Assembly (NCBI RefSeq): GCF_024171605.1
Contig: NZ_JALKAA010000006.1
Location: 176,696 to 240,695 of the forward strand
Source: Pontibacter sp. HSC-36F09
GTDB lineage: Bacteria > Bacteroidota > Bacteroidia > Cytophagales > Hymenobacteraceae
Direction: 5' to 3'
Length of the DNA: 64,000 nucleotides
Positions within the stretch are counted from its first letter, which is position 1. Each line of letters opens with the position of its first letter. Shown piece by piece: positions 8,127-16,644 of the stretch. The notes under the pieces are model-generated. The model did no database searches and had not been told where the DNA came from. It was given only the letters and a program-made list of their open reading frames with translations. The translations under genes and the position numbers were made by a program.

Positions 8127-9215
8127 CTACTCCACCACCCGCAAAACATCTGCCTGCACATCATTTTCACCAACAGTACGTTCCTCCGTCGGGCTGTCGA
8201 ATACCACCAGCACGTGCTGCTCATCCAGTATGGCAAGTCCTTCCGCTTTGTCTTTCCCGGAGTTCTCCCCTGTGCCGTGCGGCACCTCGCACAGCCGCTC
8301 CAGTTCGTTGTGATGCAGCAGCTGCTCAGTGTGTTTGTTCACGGCATCGCGCCAGCGGTAGATGGCAATCACGCCGTCCAGATCCATGGTGGGCCCGGCC
8401 AGCAGGTATAGGTCATTCCCGAAAATGCGTAGCTCCCGTATACCTTTGCCCCGCAGGTTCAGGAAGTGCTTCCGGTAGGGTTTCTCCTTCGTCAGCTGCT
8501 TCAGGTGCAGTATACCGGCCTTATCCTCTTCGGGCTCCACTTCCAGCACCATGGCCCAGCCCCTCAGCACCGGTCCGCGAAGCCCTATATAAATGCGATG
8601 TCCGTGTATGGCCAGCCCTTCAATATCGAAGCCATTGTCTTTGCCGGGAATGTCCATAAAAGGAGCAATGTGCGGGTCCTGCCGTAGCACTTCCGTTAAC
8701 AGACTGCTGGTTTTGTCGCCCTTCAACTGACCCGCACGCAGCATTTTGCCGGGCTTGTCCGGATCTTCCACTTCTTTGTACAAGGTATACCCCCCTGTCG
8801 CCGGGTCCTGAAGAATAGGGATGCGCGCCAGCAGGTAGCGGTTCGGGTCACTTTTGATTTTTGACAGGCGCTCTATCTGCTTTTTGATGGAGTCAGGCCG
8901 CTTCGGTTTCTTGCGCTTCAGACTGTGGGAGCCAATCAGCCAGAGGTAGTGATCGGCCATACCCATCCCCTCGATGTCGATCTCGCTGAAATCCTTTGCC
9001 GGGAGGTCCAGGTAATCGTGCACATCAAACGAATGGTGCTTGCCGAAAGAACCGTCAGGCAGGCGGGTAAGGCGCTCAATGGTAGTGCGCTCATCACAAC
9101 TCAGCCATAAGTTATCGCCGAGCAAAAGGGCTGTAGAGAGGCCATCGCGCACATGCTTGCCTTTGGCATTCAGGCTCAGGTCGGGGGAAAAGGAAAGTTT
9201 AATTTTATCGCGCAT
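8127..9215 (-). CDS. DUF3616 family protein
   Basis: The 362-residue product matches the DUF3616 pattern: an N-terminal LSTALLLGDNLWLSCDE strand, the DIEGMGM segment near 80, a repeat-like NGFDIEGLAIHGHRIYIGLRGPVLRGWA block near 195-220, and KAEGLAIL near 322. This looks like a β-propeller. No signal peptide is present, so it is probably cytoplasmic. The biochemical role of the family is not established. The start is ATG at 9215. The gene is preceded by the MITE-interrupted repeat and converges with truA. Confidence 0.8.
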   Translation of the reverse strand: MRDKIKLSFSPDLSLNAKGKHVRDGLSTALLLGDNLWLSCDERTTIERLTRLPDGSFGKHHSFDVHDYLDLPAKDFSEIDIEGMGMADHYLWLIGSHSLKRKKPKRPDSIKKQIERLSKIKSDPNRYLLARIPILQDPATGGYTLYKEVEDPDKPGKMLRAGQLKGDKTSSLLTEVLRQDPHIAPFMDIPGKDNGFDIEGLAIHGHRIYIGLRGPVLRGWAMVLEVEPEEDKAGILHLKQLTKEKPYRKHFLNLRGKGIRELRIFGNDLYLLAGPTMDLDGVIAIYRWRDAVNKHTEQLLHHNELERLCEVPHGTGENSGKDKAEGLAILDEQHVLVVFDSPTEERTVGENDVQADVLRVVE

Positions 9216-9315
9216 GTAGTATGTTTGGAGTTATGTTATACCTGTTCAGGTGTACGCAGGTACAGGTGTACAGACTGTGGCTATAAAACGAACTATGTGA
9301 TAAATAGTATGTCCT

Positions 9316-9680
9316 CCGTTGGCGTGAGCTTGCAGCCTTATCTTGTCCCATAACTTTTCTGGATATGGGCCTTGGTTTTGGGAAACTGTCCCCTTGAGGA
9401 CAAGTGAGACGAGAGTCGAAACTTGCAACCATAGTTCCCAGGGGTGTAATGCTACGAAGCGGCCGGCTTGTGTGCGCCAATGCCGGTAAATTCACAGGTG
9501 TAGACACCCCTATGATCCCCCAAGGGGATACTCTTCTCCTACTGCTGCTACACTTTAGTTGGAAAAGGGCAAATCTGGGAAAGTTATGGGACAAGATAAG
9601 GCTTGCAGATCGTGCCTATACCTATCCACGCAGCTATACCTTCAGCACAAGTAGCAGCACGAGCTACAAACTTGAACCGG
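9316..9680. repeat. REP-like intergenic repeat, copy C, split by a MITE
   Basis: The left arm (GGCGTGAGCTTGCA, ending at 9334) and the rest (GATCGTGCCTATACC onward from 9608) join perfectly into the family consensus if 9335-9607 is removed. The right part carries the core CAGCTATACCTTCAGCAC and a GAGCTACAAACTTG arm. This copy therefore existed before the element at 9335-9602 inserted into it. Confidence 0.75.
9335..9602. mobile_element. 268-bp MITE-like element with 23-bp perfect terminal inverted repeats
   Basis: Positions 9335-9357 and 9580-9602 are perfect 23-bp inverted repeats. The element is flanked by the 5-bp direct repeat TTGCA (9330-9334 and 9603-9607), as expected for a target duplication. 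Further nested inverted repeats lie inside: TCCCCTTG 9389-9396 with CAAGGGGA 9521-9528, and AGGGGTGT 9440-9447 with ACACCCCT 9504-9511. The whole can fold as one long stem. It has no plausible protein-coding content, so it would need a transposase supplied in trans. No second copy is in this window. Confidence 0.8.
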
Positions 9681-9708
9681 CACACCATGCATGAATAGTG
9701 TAAACTAC

Positions 9709-9747
9709 AAAAGCGGGGCTCGAAGGTTTTACACCCGCCCCGCTTTT
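9709..9747. terminator. Terminator downstream of the SRPBCC gene
   Basis: An 11-bp stem (AAAAGCGGGGC at 9709-9719 with its complement at 9737-9747) has a 17-nt loop and A/T runs on both flanks. It lies 47 nt beyond the stop of the minus-strand SRPBCC gene. Confidence 0.8.
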
Positions 9748-9793
9748 ATTTATGTAATAAAGTATGATTTCTTAGATGCAGCTAACCGAGACC

Positions 9794-10303
9794 TTAAGCC
9801 TCCTGTTTCTGAGCAGCCAGTAGTGCATCAAGGCCTTCCATGGCCATGGTCAGGCCTTCTTTAAAGCCCATCTGGATGGTGGTTTCGAGTTGTGCCAGGT
9901 CATCGAATGTGATCAGGTTCTCTACTAAAGTAACATCCTCTTTAGGTGTGAAACTTACCTCCCACTTCGATTGCGGCATTTCAGTGTTTACTACACCTTC
10001 GGCATCTGCAAAACCATCCAGTGCGGTGAAGCGCTTTTTAGGATCAATGGACTTGTAATTAGCCAATGCCCAGTGCTCTTCCCCTTCCGGACCAACCATG
10101 GCATAATGCCAGTGGCCGCCTTCTCTGAAATCCATTGTTTTGGTACGGGATTTCCAGGGTTTCGGCGCCCACCATTGGTCCAGGATCTCGCTTTTTGTGT
10201 AGGCATCCCACACAAGCGGGAGTTCTGCAGCAAACTCTCTTTTAACGGTGATCGTTTTGTTTACTTTGTTCACATTAAACTCAAATTCCAGGTTTCTTTT
10301 CAT
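9794..10303 (-). CDS. SRPBCC (AHSA1-like/START) domain protein
   Basis: A 169-residue AHSA1-type hydrophobic-pocket protein. Diagnostic features are [33 protein letters not shown] at about 20-50, the [16 protein letters not shown] strand-turn and a long C-terminal helix ([19 protein letters not shown]). Such proteins bind small hydrophobic ligands. The start ATG overlaps the stop of the upstream ArsR gene as ATGA (10300-10303), so translation is coupled. ArsR/SRPBCC pairs are a common arrangement in which the regulator controls the operon; the ligand is unknown. A strong terminator follows. Confidence 0.88.
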   Translation of the reverse strand: MKRNLEFEFNVNKVNKTITVKREFAAELPLVWDAYTKSEILDQWWAPKPWKSRTKTMDFREGGHWHYAMVGPEGEEHWALANYKSIDPKKRFTALDGFADAEGVVNTEMPQSKWEVSFTPKEDVTLVENLITFDDLAQLETTIQMGFKEGLTMAMEGLDALLAAQKQEA

Positions 10304-10620
10304 GGCTTATTGGTTTTTAGGTTTGATAATACGGTGTCCAATTCGCTGAAACGGTCTTCCCAGATCTTCCGGAACTGTTCCAGCCATTTGTCAATTTCTT
10401 TCATCTTAGCTACTTCAAGCTGATAGTAAATTTCGCGTCCCTGCTGTTCCTGTTTTACAAGCTGGCACTCCGTCAGAATCTGCAAGTGCTTTGAAACAGC
10501 CTGCCTGCTGGTGTCAAAATGTTCGGCTATCGCATTCGGCGTCATGGCCTGCAGGGCAATTAAACCGATGATGGCTCTGCGGGTGGGGTCTGCTATCGCC
10601 TGAAAAACGTCTCTTCTCAT
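10300..10620 (-). CDS. ArsR-family transcriptional regulator
   Basis: A small winged-helix repressor of about 106 residues, with the classical [13 protein letters not shown] helix, a [23 protein letters not shown] recognition region and a QGREIYYQL wing. The Cys pairs of metal-sensing ArsR proteins are absent, so it belongs to the non-metal group that usually accompanies SRPBCC proteins. A longer frame begins at 10641, but [12 protein letters not shown] at 10620 fits the family N-terminus and sits after an A-rich leader. Two GCAAC-type half-sites lie just upstream (10638-10679), suggesting autoregulation. Confidence 0.88.
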   Translation of the reverse strand: MRRDVFQAIADPTRRAIIGLIALQAMTPNAIAEHFDTSRQAVSKHLQILTECQLVKQEQQGREIYYQLEVAKMKEIDKWLEQFRKIWEDRFSELDTVLSNLKTNKP

Positions 10621-10637
10621 TTTTTTAATTAAGATAT

Positions 10638-10679
10638 GCAACCATTTGTTTGCTAATATACGTGCAACTGAACGGTTGC
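10638..10679. promoter_or_regulatory. Candidate ArsR operator
   Basis: GCAAC at 10664-10668 and GTTGC at 10675-10679 form a dyad with a 6-nt spacer, and another GCAACC half-site lies at 10638-10643. The position directly before the arsR-like start fits an autoregulatory operator. This is inferred from symmetry and position only. Confidence 0.45.
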
Positions 10680-10843
10680 GTTAATTATTTTTCATTTATT
10701 TTTAAATAATTTACTGAGAGATAGTTACTAAGGAGTAAACTTCATACAGTCTTTCTGAGATAACTAGTTCTACAGAAGATCTCGGGGCAGTCTTTAATAA
10801 CTTGAATTTTCAAAAAGCAGCACTGTAAAACCTCCCTGCTCCC

Positions 10844-10927
10844 GCTAGCGCGAGTTTTCAGTTCGTGCCTATACCTTACCAAGCAGCTATACCTTCAGCA
10901 CAAGTTGAAGTACAAGCTCGCACTAGC
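10844..10927. repeat. REP-like intergenic repeat, copy D (near-consensus)
   Basis: One of the fullest copies: a GCTAGCGCGAG left arm, GTGCCTATACCTTACC, core CAGCTATACCTTCAGCAC, then CAAGCTCGCACTAGC at the right. The outer arms are complementary (CTAGCGCGAG against CTCGCACTAG). It lies upstream of the ECF sigma gene. Confidence 0.75.
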
Positions 10928-11052
10928 AAATATTCACTCCCCGTTGATATAGGGGTTCACTCCCTCCGCCCTTCAAAAAAACTTCTCCCTTCTTGTAGTT
11001 TTCCCTTAACTTCTGCAACTAACACTATATCCGCATGTAAACCTAAAGCACG

Positions 11053-11574
11053 ATGGCGCAGCAAGTAGACGAGACCTTTATGCAGCAGCTAAACCAGCAC
11101 CTGGGTATAGCGCATAAGGTATGCGGCCTCTATTTCTCGGATGCGGAGGAGAAGCAGGATGTGGTGCAGGAAATGCTCTACCAGCTCTGGCGGTCGTACC
11201 CGGGTTTCGACGGACGTTCCCAATTCTCTACCTGGATGTACAGCGTCTGCCTGAACACCGCCCTAACCTATCGGCGCAAGGAAAGCAAACACAAAAGCCA
11301 GCCGCTTACGCCGAGCCACCACCAGATAGCCGAGGAGCCGGCTAATCCCCAGGAAGAGAGCCTGCAGCAACTCCATGACGCCATCGCTACCTTGTCGCCG
11401 CTGAACAAGGCTCTGGTGCTGCTATACCTGGAGGACCTGCGCTACGAGGAAATTGCGCAGATAACGGGCCTGACCAAAAGCAACGTGAGCGTGCGACTGG
11501 TCAGGGTAAAGAAAGAACTGGAGACGAAGCTAAAGAAACAATCTGATACTTACAGCGATGCCAAACTTAGATGA
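11053..11574 (+). CDS. ECF-type RNA polymerase sigma factor
   Basis: A 173-residue group IV sigma factor. Region 2 spans about 20-75 (DAEEKQDVVQEMLYQLWRSY...FSTWMYSVCLN) and region 4 about 110-165 (ATLSPLNKALVLLYLEDLRYEEIAQITGLTKSNVSVRLVRVKKEL). It directs RNA polymerase to a small regulon. Its stop overlaps the start of the next gene by 17 nt (11558-11574), tying it to a membrane protein that is the likely anti-sigma partner. A REP-like repeat occupies the upstream gap. Confidence 0.92.
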   Translation: MAQQVDETFMQQLNQHLGIAHKVCGLYFSDAEEKQDVVQEMLYQLWRSYPGFDGRSQFSTWMYSVCLNTALTYRRKESKHKSQPLTPSHHQIAEEPANPQEESLQQLHDAIATLSPLNKALVLLYLEDLRYEEIAQITGLTKSNVSVRLVRVKKELETKLKKQSDTYSDAKLR

Positions 11575-12175
11575 CCTGAAGCAAAAATGGAACGTGGAGC
11601 AGCCCGCTCTAGAGGCCTCAGTTCCTTACGATGCCGTTACGTTGAACCACATAATTCGAACAAGAATGAAAAAGCAAAACAACACCATCTTTCGTTACTT
11701 CTGGGCTACCTTCACCTTTCATATCGTGGTGTACGCCCTGTTGAGCCACGTCCTGATCAGGTATGGCGCCGACACCAATATGCGGCTTCTGGGTCTGCTT
11801 GGCTTCGGGGTGATGGTGCCTTTCACGGCCTTCATGCTCTGGCGTTACAAACAAATGGCCGTCGCGAAAATGAACCAGGAAAGTGCCGCCTCCATCCATA
11901 CCTACATCAGCCGGCAACGTGCATTGCTGGTCGGTTTCTATACCTTCAAGAAGCGCTACGAACTGGTGCTGATTCCGCTGATCACGGCCATCGGCGTGGT
12001 GCTGGTGTTCGCGCTCTACATCCCGGGCGGCGTGATGGCCTACCCTGGTTCAGCCCTGGTCACTTTTGCACTGGCTGCCTTGATTTGCCTGCTGGCAATC
12101 CGCAATGAAAACAAAAAATACTTTATCCGGCCCCTCCAGGAGCTGCAGGGTATACTGGAGGATTACAAGGGCTGA
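11558..12175 (+). CDS. Putative membrane anti-sigma partner of the ECF factor
   Basis: A 205-residue protein with a soluble N-terminal ~45 residues (MPNLDDLKQKWNVEQ, then a basic stretch) followed by four hydrophobic helices arranged as two pairs around 50-110 and 145-190. No zinc-binding HxxxCxxC motif is present. Overlap with the sigma gene and the cytosolic-N/membrane-C design suggest it sequesters the sigma factor at the inner membrane. That role is inferred from position, not from a recognised domain. Confidence 0.7.
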   Translation: MPNLDDLKQKWNVEQPALEASVPYDAVTLNHIIRTRMKKQNNTIFRYFWATFTFHIVVYALLSHVLIRYGADTNMRLLGLLGFGVMVPFTAFMLWRYKQMAVAKMNQESAASIHTYISRQRALLVGFYTFKKRYELVLIPLITAIGVVLVFALYIPGGVMAYPGSALVTFALAALICLLAIRNENKKYFIRPLQELQGILEDYKG

Positions 12176-12197
12176 GTGATGCGTTTTTGTAACTCCT

Positions 12198-12252
12198 GCC
12201 TGTTACCTACCCTCGCAGCTATAGCCTCAGCACAAGCTACAAGCGCCCACTA
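12198..12252. repeat. REP-like intergenic repeat, copy E (degenerate)
   Basis: Contains TCGCAGCTATAGCCTCAGCA followed by CAAGCTACAAGCGC. The core has TATAGCC in place of TATACCT, and the left arm is lost. It lies between the putative anti-sigma gene and the iminopeptidase gene. Confidence 0.55.
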
Positions 12253-12378
12253 TCACCAAACCCAACAGCATGAAGCCAGTTGCCAATTCAGTATCATTGG
12301 ATGTACCAGGTAACAGGAAGCTACACTTTATGTATATTTATCGTACATATTCCTTCCTCTCACCTTAAGCTATAAATC

Positions 12379-13401
12379 ATGAAATCACTCCTCAGCATTC
12401 GCCAGCTCTCTCCTACCACTTCTGAAAATTCCAGCAGGCACACCCCTTCCGTAGCCGAATACCACAACTTCGCTGGTACGGGAGACGAACTGAGCGGCGG
12501 GGCCCGCAGGATCACTATCAACACCCCGAAAGGTGAGTTCTTCGTCTGGACGAAACGGGTGGGTAACAACCCGACGATGAAGCTGCTCCTGCTGCACGGC
12601 GGACCGGGTGGCACACACGAAGCTTTCGAGTGCTTCGACAGCTTCCTGCCCAGGGCGGGCATTGAATACTATTACTACGACCAACTGGGCTCCCACTACA
12701 GCGACAAACCCGACGACACCAGCCTCTGGGAAATCAACCGCTTTGTCGAGGAAGTGGAGCAGGTGCGCCAGGCGCTACAACTCGACAAGAGCAACTTTTA
12801 CCTGCTCGGCCACTCCTGGGGCGGCATCCTGGCCATGGAGTACGCCCTCAAATACCAGCAGCACCTCAAAAGCCTGATCATCTCGAACATGATGTCGAGT
12901 GTGCCCGCCTACAACCGCTACGCCGACGAGGTGCTGGGTCCGCAAATGCCCGCCGAAGTATTGGCGGAGATCAAGCAGATAGAAGCCGATAACGACTTTG
13001 AGAACCCGCGCTACATGGAGTTGCTGCTGCCGCACTTCTATACCCAGCACGCGCTGCGCCTGCCGCTGGAGCAATGGCCTGACCCGGCCCTGCGCATGCT
13101 CGACCACATGAACCAGACGGTGTATGTGCAGATGCAGGGCCCGAGCGAGTTCGGCATCCGGGGCAACGCCTCGCTGCTGAACTGGGACCGCTCCAGAGAT
13201 TTGCCAGGTATAGCAGTATCCACGCTCACCATCGGCGGCCAGCACGACACCATGGACCCGAAACACATGGAGTGGATGGCCACGCAGTTTCCGAACGGCC
13301 GCTACCTGCACTGCCCCGAAGGCAGCCACATGGCCTTTTACGACGACCAGCAAACCTATTTCAAGGGCTTGGTAAACTTCATGAAAGAGGTGGATGGGTA
13401 A
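12379..13401 (+). CDS. Proline iminopeptidase-type α/β-hydrolase
   Basis: A 340-residue S33-family enzyme that would release N-terminal proline from peptides. The oxyanion-hole motif HGGPGG begins at His73, the nucleophile elbow GHSWGG has Ser146, and the acid/base residues are probably Asp290 (GGQHDTMDP) and His317 (GSHMA). A lid domain occupies about 165-260. No signal peptide is visible, so it is cytoplasmic. The ~35 residues before the hydrolase fold are Ser/Thr/Pro-rich and could mean a slightly later true start. It appears monocistronic. Confidence 0.88.
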   Translation: MKSLLSIRQLSPTTSENSSRHTPSVAEYHNFAGTGDELSGGARRITINTPKGEFFVWTKRVGNNPTMKLLLLHGGPGGTHEAFECFDSFLPRAGIEYYYYDQLGSHYSDKPDDTSLWEINRFVEEVEQVRQALQLDKSNFYLLGHSWGGILAMEYALKYQQHLKSLIISNMMSSVPAYNRYADEVLGPQMPAEVLAEIKQIEADNDFENPRYMELLLPHFYTQHALRLPLEQWPDPALRMLDHMNQTVYVQMQGPSEFGIRGNASLLNWDRSRDLPGIAVSTLTIGGQHDTMDPKHMEWMATQFPNGRYLHCPEGSHMAFYDDQQTYFKGLVNFMKEVDG

Positions 13402-13598
13402 AAGACATCGCAGTGTCTGAGCAAGCAGGAAGTATTCGGGTAGACAGCATCAAAAACAGTTTATTTCAAAATTTATAGCCTTTACACCAGCCATCTGTCT
13501 GTTCACGCAGTAATCCGGATAGTTATTCCGCAACTTTTAGAATATAGGTAAATTAGGTACTGCAGCTAACCCGCATGTTCTACCTAAACCTTACCGCT

Positions 13599-14213
13599 AT
13601 GAAGATTTTTCTATTCATCTCTTCTCTCCTTCTCTTCGCTTTCCTAATGCTTTCTACACCGATTTTGAAACATCAGCCTGAAACAAGCAAGTTACCGGCT
13701 GGTGTTACTACCGCGCTACAGCAGGATCAGGAAAAGATTAAACTCGGGGAGCACCTGGTACTGACTTCTGCCTGCCACGATTGCCACACGCCAAAAAAAA
13801 TGACCGACAAAGGTCCGGTGATGGACTACGACAGAGCTTTATCCGGCCATCCGGCTAGTTTGCCACCTCCTGATGTGAATCGCAAAGAGATAGAACAGAA
13901 AAACCTGGTGGTAACGCAAACACTAACAGCCTGGGTTGGGCCCTGGGGAATTTCGTATGCAGCCAATTTAACCTCCGATGCGACCGGTATCGGCAACTGG
14001 ACGGAAAAACAATTCTTCACGGCCATACGGGAAGGCAAGTATAAGGGCCTGGAAAACAACCGGACTTTATTACCCCCAATGCCCTGGGATATGTACAGGA
14101 ACATGACTGACAAAGAGTTAAGCGCCATATTCGCTTACCTTAAATCCACCAGGCCGATCAAGAACGTTGTTCCCGCCCCAGCCCCTCCGGTAACAGCCGC
14201 GCCCGGCAAATAA
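13599..14213 (+). CDS. Secreted monohaem cytochrome c
   Basis: The product has an N-terminal hydrophobic signal (MKIFLFISSLLLFAFLML) and a single CHDCH haem-binding motif in LTSACHDCHTP near residue 60. A likely distal Met lies in PPMPWDMYRNM, followed by ELSAIFAYLKST, a typical cytochrome c C-terminal helix. It should act as a periplasmic or membrane-anchored electron carrier. The frame opens 8 codons earlier at 13575, but the signal peptide begins cleanly at the ATG at 13599. The C-terminus is Pro/Ala-rich. The electron donor and acceptor are unknown. Confidence 0.87.
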   Translation: MKIFLFISSLLLFAFLMLSTPILKHQPETSKLPAGVTTALQQDQEKIKLGEHLVLTSACHDCHTPKKMTDKGPVMDYDRALSGHPASLPPPDVNRKEIEQKNLVVTQTLTAWVGPWGISYAANLTSDATGIGNWTEKQFFTAIREGKYKGLENNRTLLPPMPWDMYRNMTDKELSAIFAYLKSTRPIKNVVPAPAPPVTAAPGK

Positions 14214-14280
14214 AAATTGTACTTTGTTTTGATTCATCGGGCAGCCAGGCACGCTTGTCAGATCGGGCAAGCATTGGCTG

Positions 14281-14343
14281 GCGCGGGCTTTCAGCTCGTG
14301 CCTATACCTTACCATAATGCTATACCTAACAGCACGCCCGCAG
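14281..14343. repeat. REP-like intergenic repeat, copy F
   Basis: Starts GCGCGGGCTTTCAGCTCGTG, then CCTATACCTTACC, an internal TGCTATACCTAACAGCACG and CCCGCAGC. The left arm is near-consensus. The right arm is shortened so that CGCGGGC pairs with GCCCG. It lies between the cytochrome gene and the second PAS kinase gene. Confidence 0.7.
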
Positions 14344-14447
14344 CAGGAGACTTCGTTCTGCTGAATAAGGTTAATCTTACCGGCAAACATCATAACCTGT
14401 GCTCTGTTTAAAGAGTAAATAGCTAGAAAAAAAAGCGTTTACTCTGC

Positions 14448-15581
14448 ATGAAACCACAACACTCACCGGAAGAAATCAACTCTTATTTTATTGAGCAAGT
14501 TAAAGACTACGCCATTTTTGCGATGGATACCGAGGGTATCATTACCACCTGGAACCAGGGCGTAGAGCAACTAAAAGGATACAAAGAGGCTGAATTTGTC
14601 GGCAGATTCTACGGCATGCTGTTTCCGGATGAATATCAGCAGGCTGGCAAACCGGAACTGGAACTGAAATCTGCCCTGGAAGATGGCTTGTATGAAATTC
14701 AGGACTGGCGCAAGCGAAAAGACGGATCCCTGTTTTGGGCCAACATCAAGCTCACCCCCATTTATTCCGATGGCAAACACATTGGTTTCACGAAAATAAC
14801 GGGCGACAGAACCGAGCAGAAAGAGCTGCGGGACAAACTGGCGGCACGCCAGCAAAGTGCGCTCGAACACAAGAACACCGAGCTGCAGCGCATCAACCTC
14901 GACCTGGATACCTTCATTTATACAGCTTCTCACGATCTCCGCTCCCCGATCATGAACATAGAAGGGCTGATGGAAATCCTCAGAAAGGAACTCGTAGCCG
15001 CTGATGCCTTGAACAGCACTACCGAAGAGATTTTGAAGCACGTAGTGGATTCTGTTGGTCGCTTTAAACGGACCATAGCAGACCTGACCGAGATCAGCAG
15101 AATGCAGAAGGGATTCAGCGAAAGTGCTTCGAATGAAGTGATCAATATCAAGGAAGTGTATGATGAGATTATGGCCGACCTGAACAAACCAGCCAATCTG
15201 AAGGACTGCTTCATCCATACCGACCTGCAGGTTTATCAACTGAAGTTTTCGCGCAAAAACTTCAGGAGTATCCTCTACAACCTGATCAGCAATGCCATTA
15301 AGTTCCAGTCGCCGGACCGTGACTGCCTGATTACGCTCAGCACCCGACTGGAAGAACCCTGGGTAGTGTTAAGCATGGAAGACAATGGCCTAGGTATAAA
15401 CGCCCGTCAGCAGCCGCAAATGTTCACGATGTTCAAGCGATTTCATGACCATGTGGAAGGCACAGGTATTGGGCTGTACATGGTAAAGCGTATCCTGGAA
15501 AATGCCGGCGGCAAAATAGAATTGAAGAGCGAAGAAGATGGCGGCGCCGAATTCAGGCTCTATTTTCCGGCAGCCGTGTAA
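14448..15581 (+). CDS. Single-PAS sensor histidine kinase
   Basis: A compact 377-residue cytoplasmic kinase. One PAS domain lies at about 10-130 (DYAIFAMDTEGIITTWNQG...FTKITGDRTEQ). A short coiled coil leads into the HisKA helix with phospho-acceptor His162 in ASHDLRSP. The ATPase domain shows NLISNAIKFQ, MEDNGLG and GTGIGLYMVKRI. The C-terminal half is closely related to the other two PAS kinases here, including the FKRFHDHVEGTGIGLYMVK block, which points to gene duplication with PAS-array expansion or loss. No cognate response regulator is adjacent. Confidence 0.92.
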   Translation: MKPQHSPEEINSYFIEQVKDYAIFAMDTEGIITTWNQGVEQLKGYKEAEFVGRFYGMLFPDEYQQAGKPELELKSALEDGLYEIQDWRKRKDGSLFWANIKLTPIYSDGKHIGFTKITGDRTEQKELRDKLAARQQSALEHKNTELQRINLDLDTFIYTASHDLRSPIMNIEGLMEILRKELVAADALNSTTEEILKHVVDSVGRFKRTIADLTEISRMQKGFSESASNEVINIKEVYDEIMADLNKPANLKDCFIHTDLQVYQLKFSRKNFRSILYNLISNAIKFQSPDRDCLITLSTRLEEPWVVLSMEDNGLGINARQQPQMFTMFKRFHDHVEGTGIGLYMVKRILENAGGKIELKSEEDGGAEFRLYFPAAV

Positions 15582-15666
15582 GGTTTCCATGAGGTATAGG
15601 CCATTGTAAAAAACCTCCCTTCCGGTGCTGGAAAAGACGACGTTAGTGTCGATTAGGAAAGTTGTA

Positions 15667-16152
15667 CTAATACGCGAGCAGCCTTCCACATGCAATTACC
15701 AACACCCACACCACGATGGAGCAAAGCGCCACTACTTTCGCGACCCGGGGCGCACTGCCCTGTCCCCATTCCGGTGCCGCAGACGCGAGAAACCGGTGAA
15801 AGAAGCCGGCGTTTAATCCGCCTACTACCAACATGATCAGTTTGATGTGAAAAACAGGATCACTGGCCAGGGCCAACGCATTGGTACTGAACAGCAGCAA
15901 ACCGGAAGGTACGATCAGGTATAAGCCTCTCCTGGACCAGGGCAACAGATGGCGGGCCAGGTCCGGGACAGGCAGGTTTCTGGAAAAGCCCAGCAGGCGC
16001 AGGTCGAACAGGAAGGCGGCACCTACCAGCAGCACGATGCCCAAGATGTGCAGAATCTCCAGGAAAGGGTATAGCCAGGAGGAGGTCCGGATGGCGCTGG
16101 CCAAAGCGGAGTGCTCCAGCGCTTGCAGCGTGCCTGCTATGGTACCGGACAC
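15667..16152 (-). CDS. DUF6644-like integral membrane protein
   Basis: A 161-residue protein with about four to five hydrophobic helices. The pattern EHSALASAIRTSSWLYPFLEILHILGIVLLVGAAFLFDLRLLGF followed by a WSRRGL loop resembles small membrane proteins annotated DUF6644/DUF2214-like. His31 and later polar residues within helices could bind a cofactor, but this is speculation. The start appears to be GTG at 16152, 2 nt after the stop of the upstream DUF6152-like gene, so the pair forms a tight operon. Confidence 0.7.
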   Translation of the reverse strand: MSGTIAGTLQALEHSALASAIRTSSWLYPFLEILHILGIVLLVGAAFLFDLRLLGFSRNLPVPDLARHLLPWSRRGLYLIVPSGLLLFSTNALALASDPVFHIKLIMLVVGGLNAGFFHRFLASAAPEWGQGSAPRVAKVVALCSIVVWVLVIACGRLLAY

Positions 16153-16154
16153 CG

Positions 16155-16508
16155 CTAGCGCAGTTCTATCTTTTTATCTCCTACATAAATTCGCTCCGCA
16201 CGCATCTCATCCTTAACCTCTTTATGCGGATACCCCACAACACGCACCGAATCACCGGCCTGCAGCATGTCCTTTGTCAGACCCCGGGAACTCATTCTGC
16301 TGGGTGGGGCCAGCACCACGGCCCAGGTCTTGTCCTCGTGCTGCAATTGCAGCATGCCGTGTGGGTTCTCGTAGGTGATTTCCTCTACCAGTCCGGTGTA
16401 GTCCAGCGTTTTGGTCTGGTCGTAGTTCGCCCAACCATGGTGCAAAACCGAAAAAGCTACTGACAGCGGCAGGAGAATTAGCAGAAGGATTTTGGCAGGT
16501 AAGATCAT
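16155..16508 (-). CDS. DUF6152-like secreted protein
   Basis: A signal-peptide-bearing protein of about 117 residues. Its mature part begins HHGWANYDQTKTLDYTGLVEEITYENPHG, the typical DUF6152 layout, with an OB-like β-barrel (WAVVLAPPSRM, GDSVRVVGYPHK). It should be periplasmic. The frame extends 40 codons upstream, but the hydrophobic leader begins at the ATG at 16508. Two nucleotides separate it from the downstream membrane gene, so the two are probably functionally coupled. The role of the pair is not established. Confidence 0.75.
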   Translation of the reverse strand: MILPAKILLLILLPLSVAFSVLHHGWANYDQTKTLDYTGLVEEITYENPHGMLQLQHEDKTWAVVLAPPSRMSSRGLTKDMLQAGDSVRVVGYPHKEVKDEMRAERIYVGDKKIELR

Positions 16509-16644
16509 AAGTATAAACCAGTTAGTGATACACTTATGTAAAACGAAGGAAATTGGAAAAGGTATAAGTCTTGCGCCTAATGTCAATAAACCCACCTCCC
16601 GACACCAAATAAAAACCTGCTCCGGCACAGTGGAATCCCCCTTC

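Noticed and set aside
9205..9594. 129-codon minus-strand frame in the MITE region
   Set aside because: It overlaps the structured mobile element and the start of the DUF3616 gene and has no domain; the inverted repeats explain the sequence better.
9330..9607. Possible group II intron or riboswitch
   Set aside because: Perfect terminal inverted repeats with a target duplication and an insertion into a known repeat fit a transposable element; no intron domain V or ligand-fold motif was seen.
6569..14343. CRISPR-like array
   Set aside because: The repeats are kilobases apart between genes, with no regular spacers and no cas genes.
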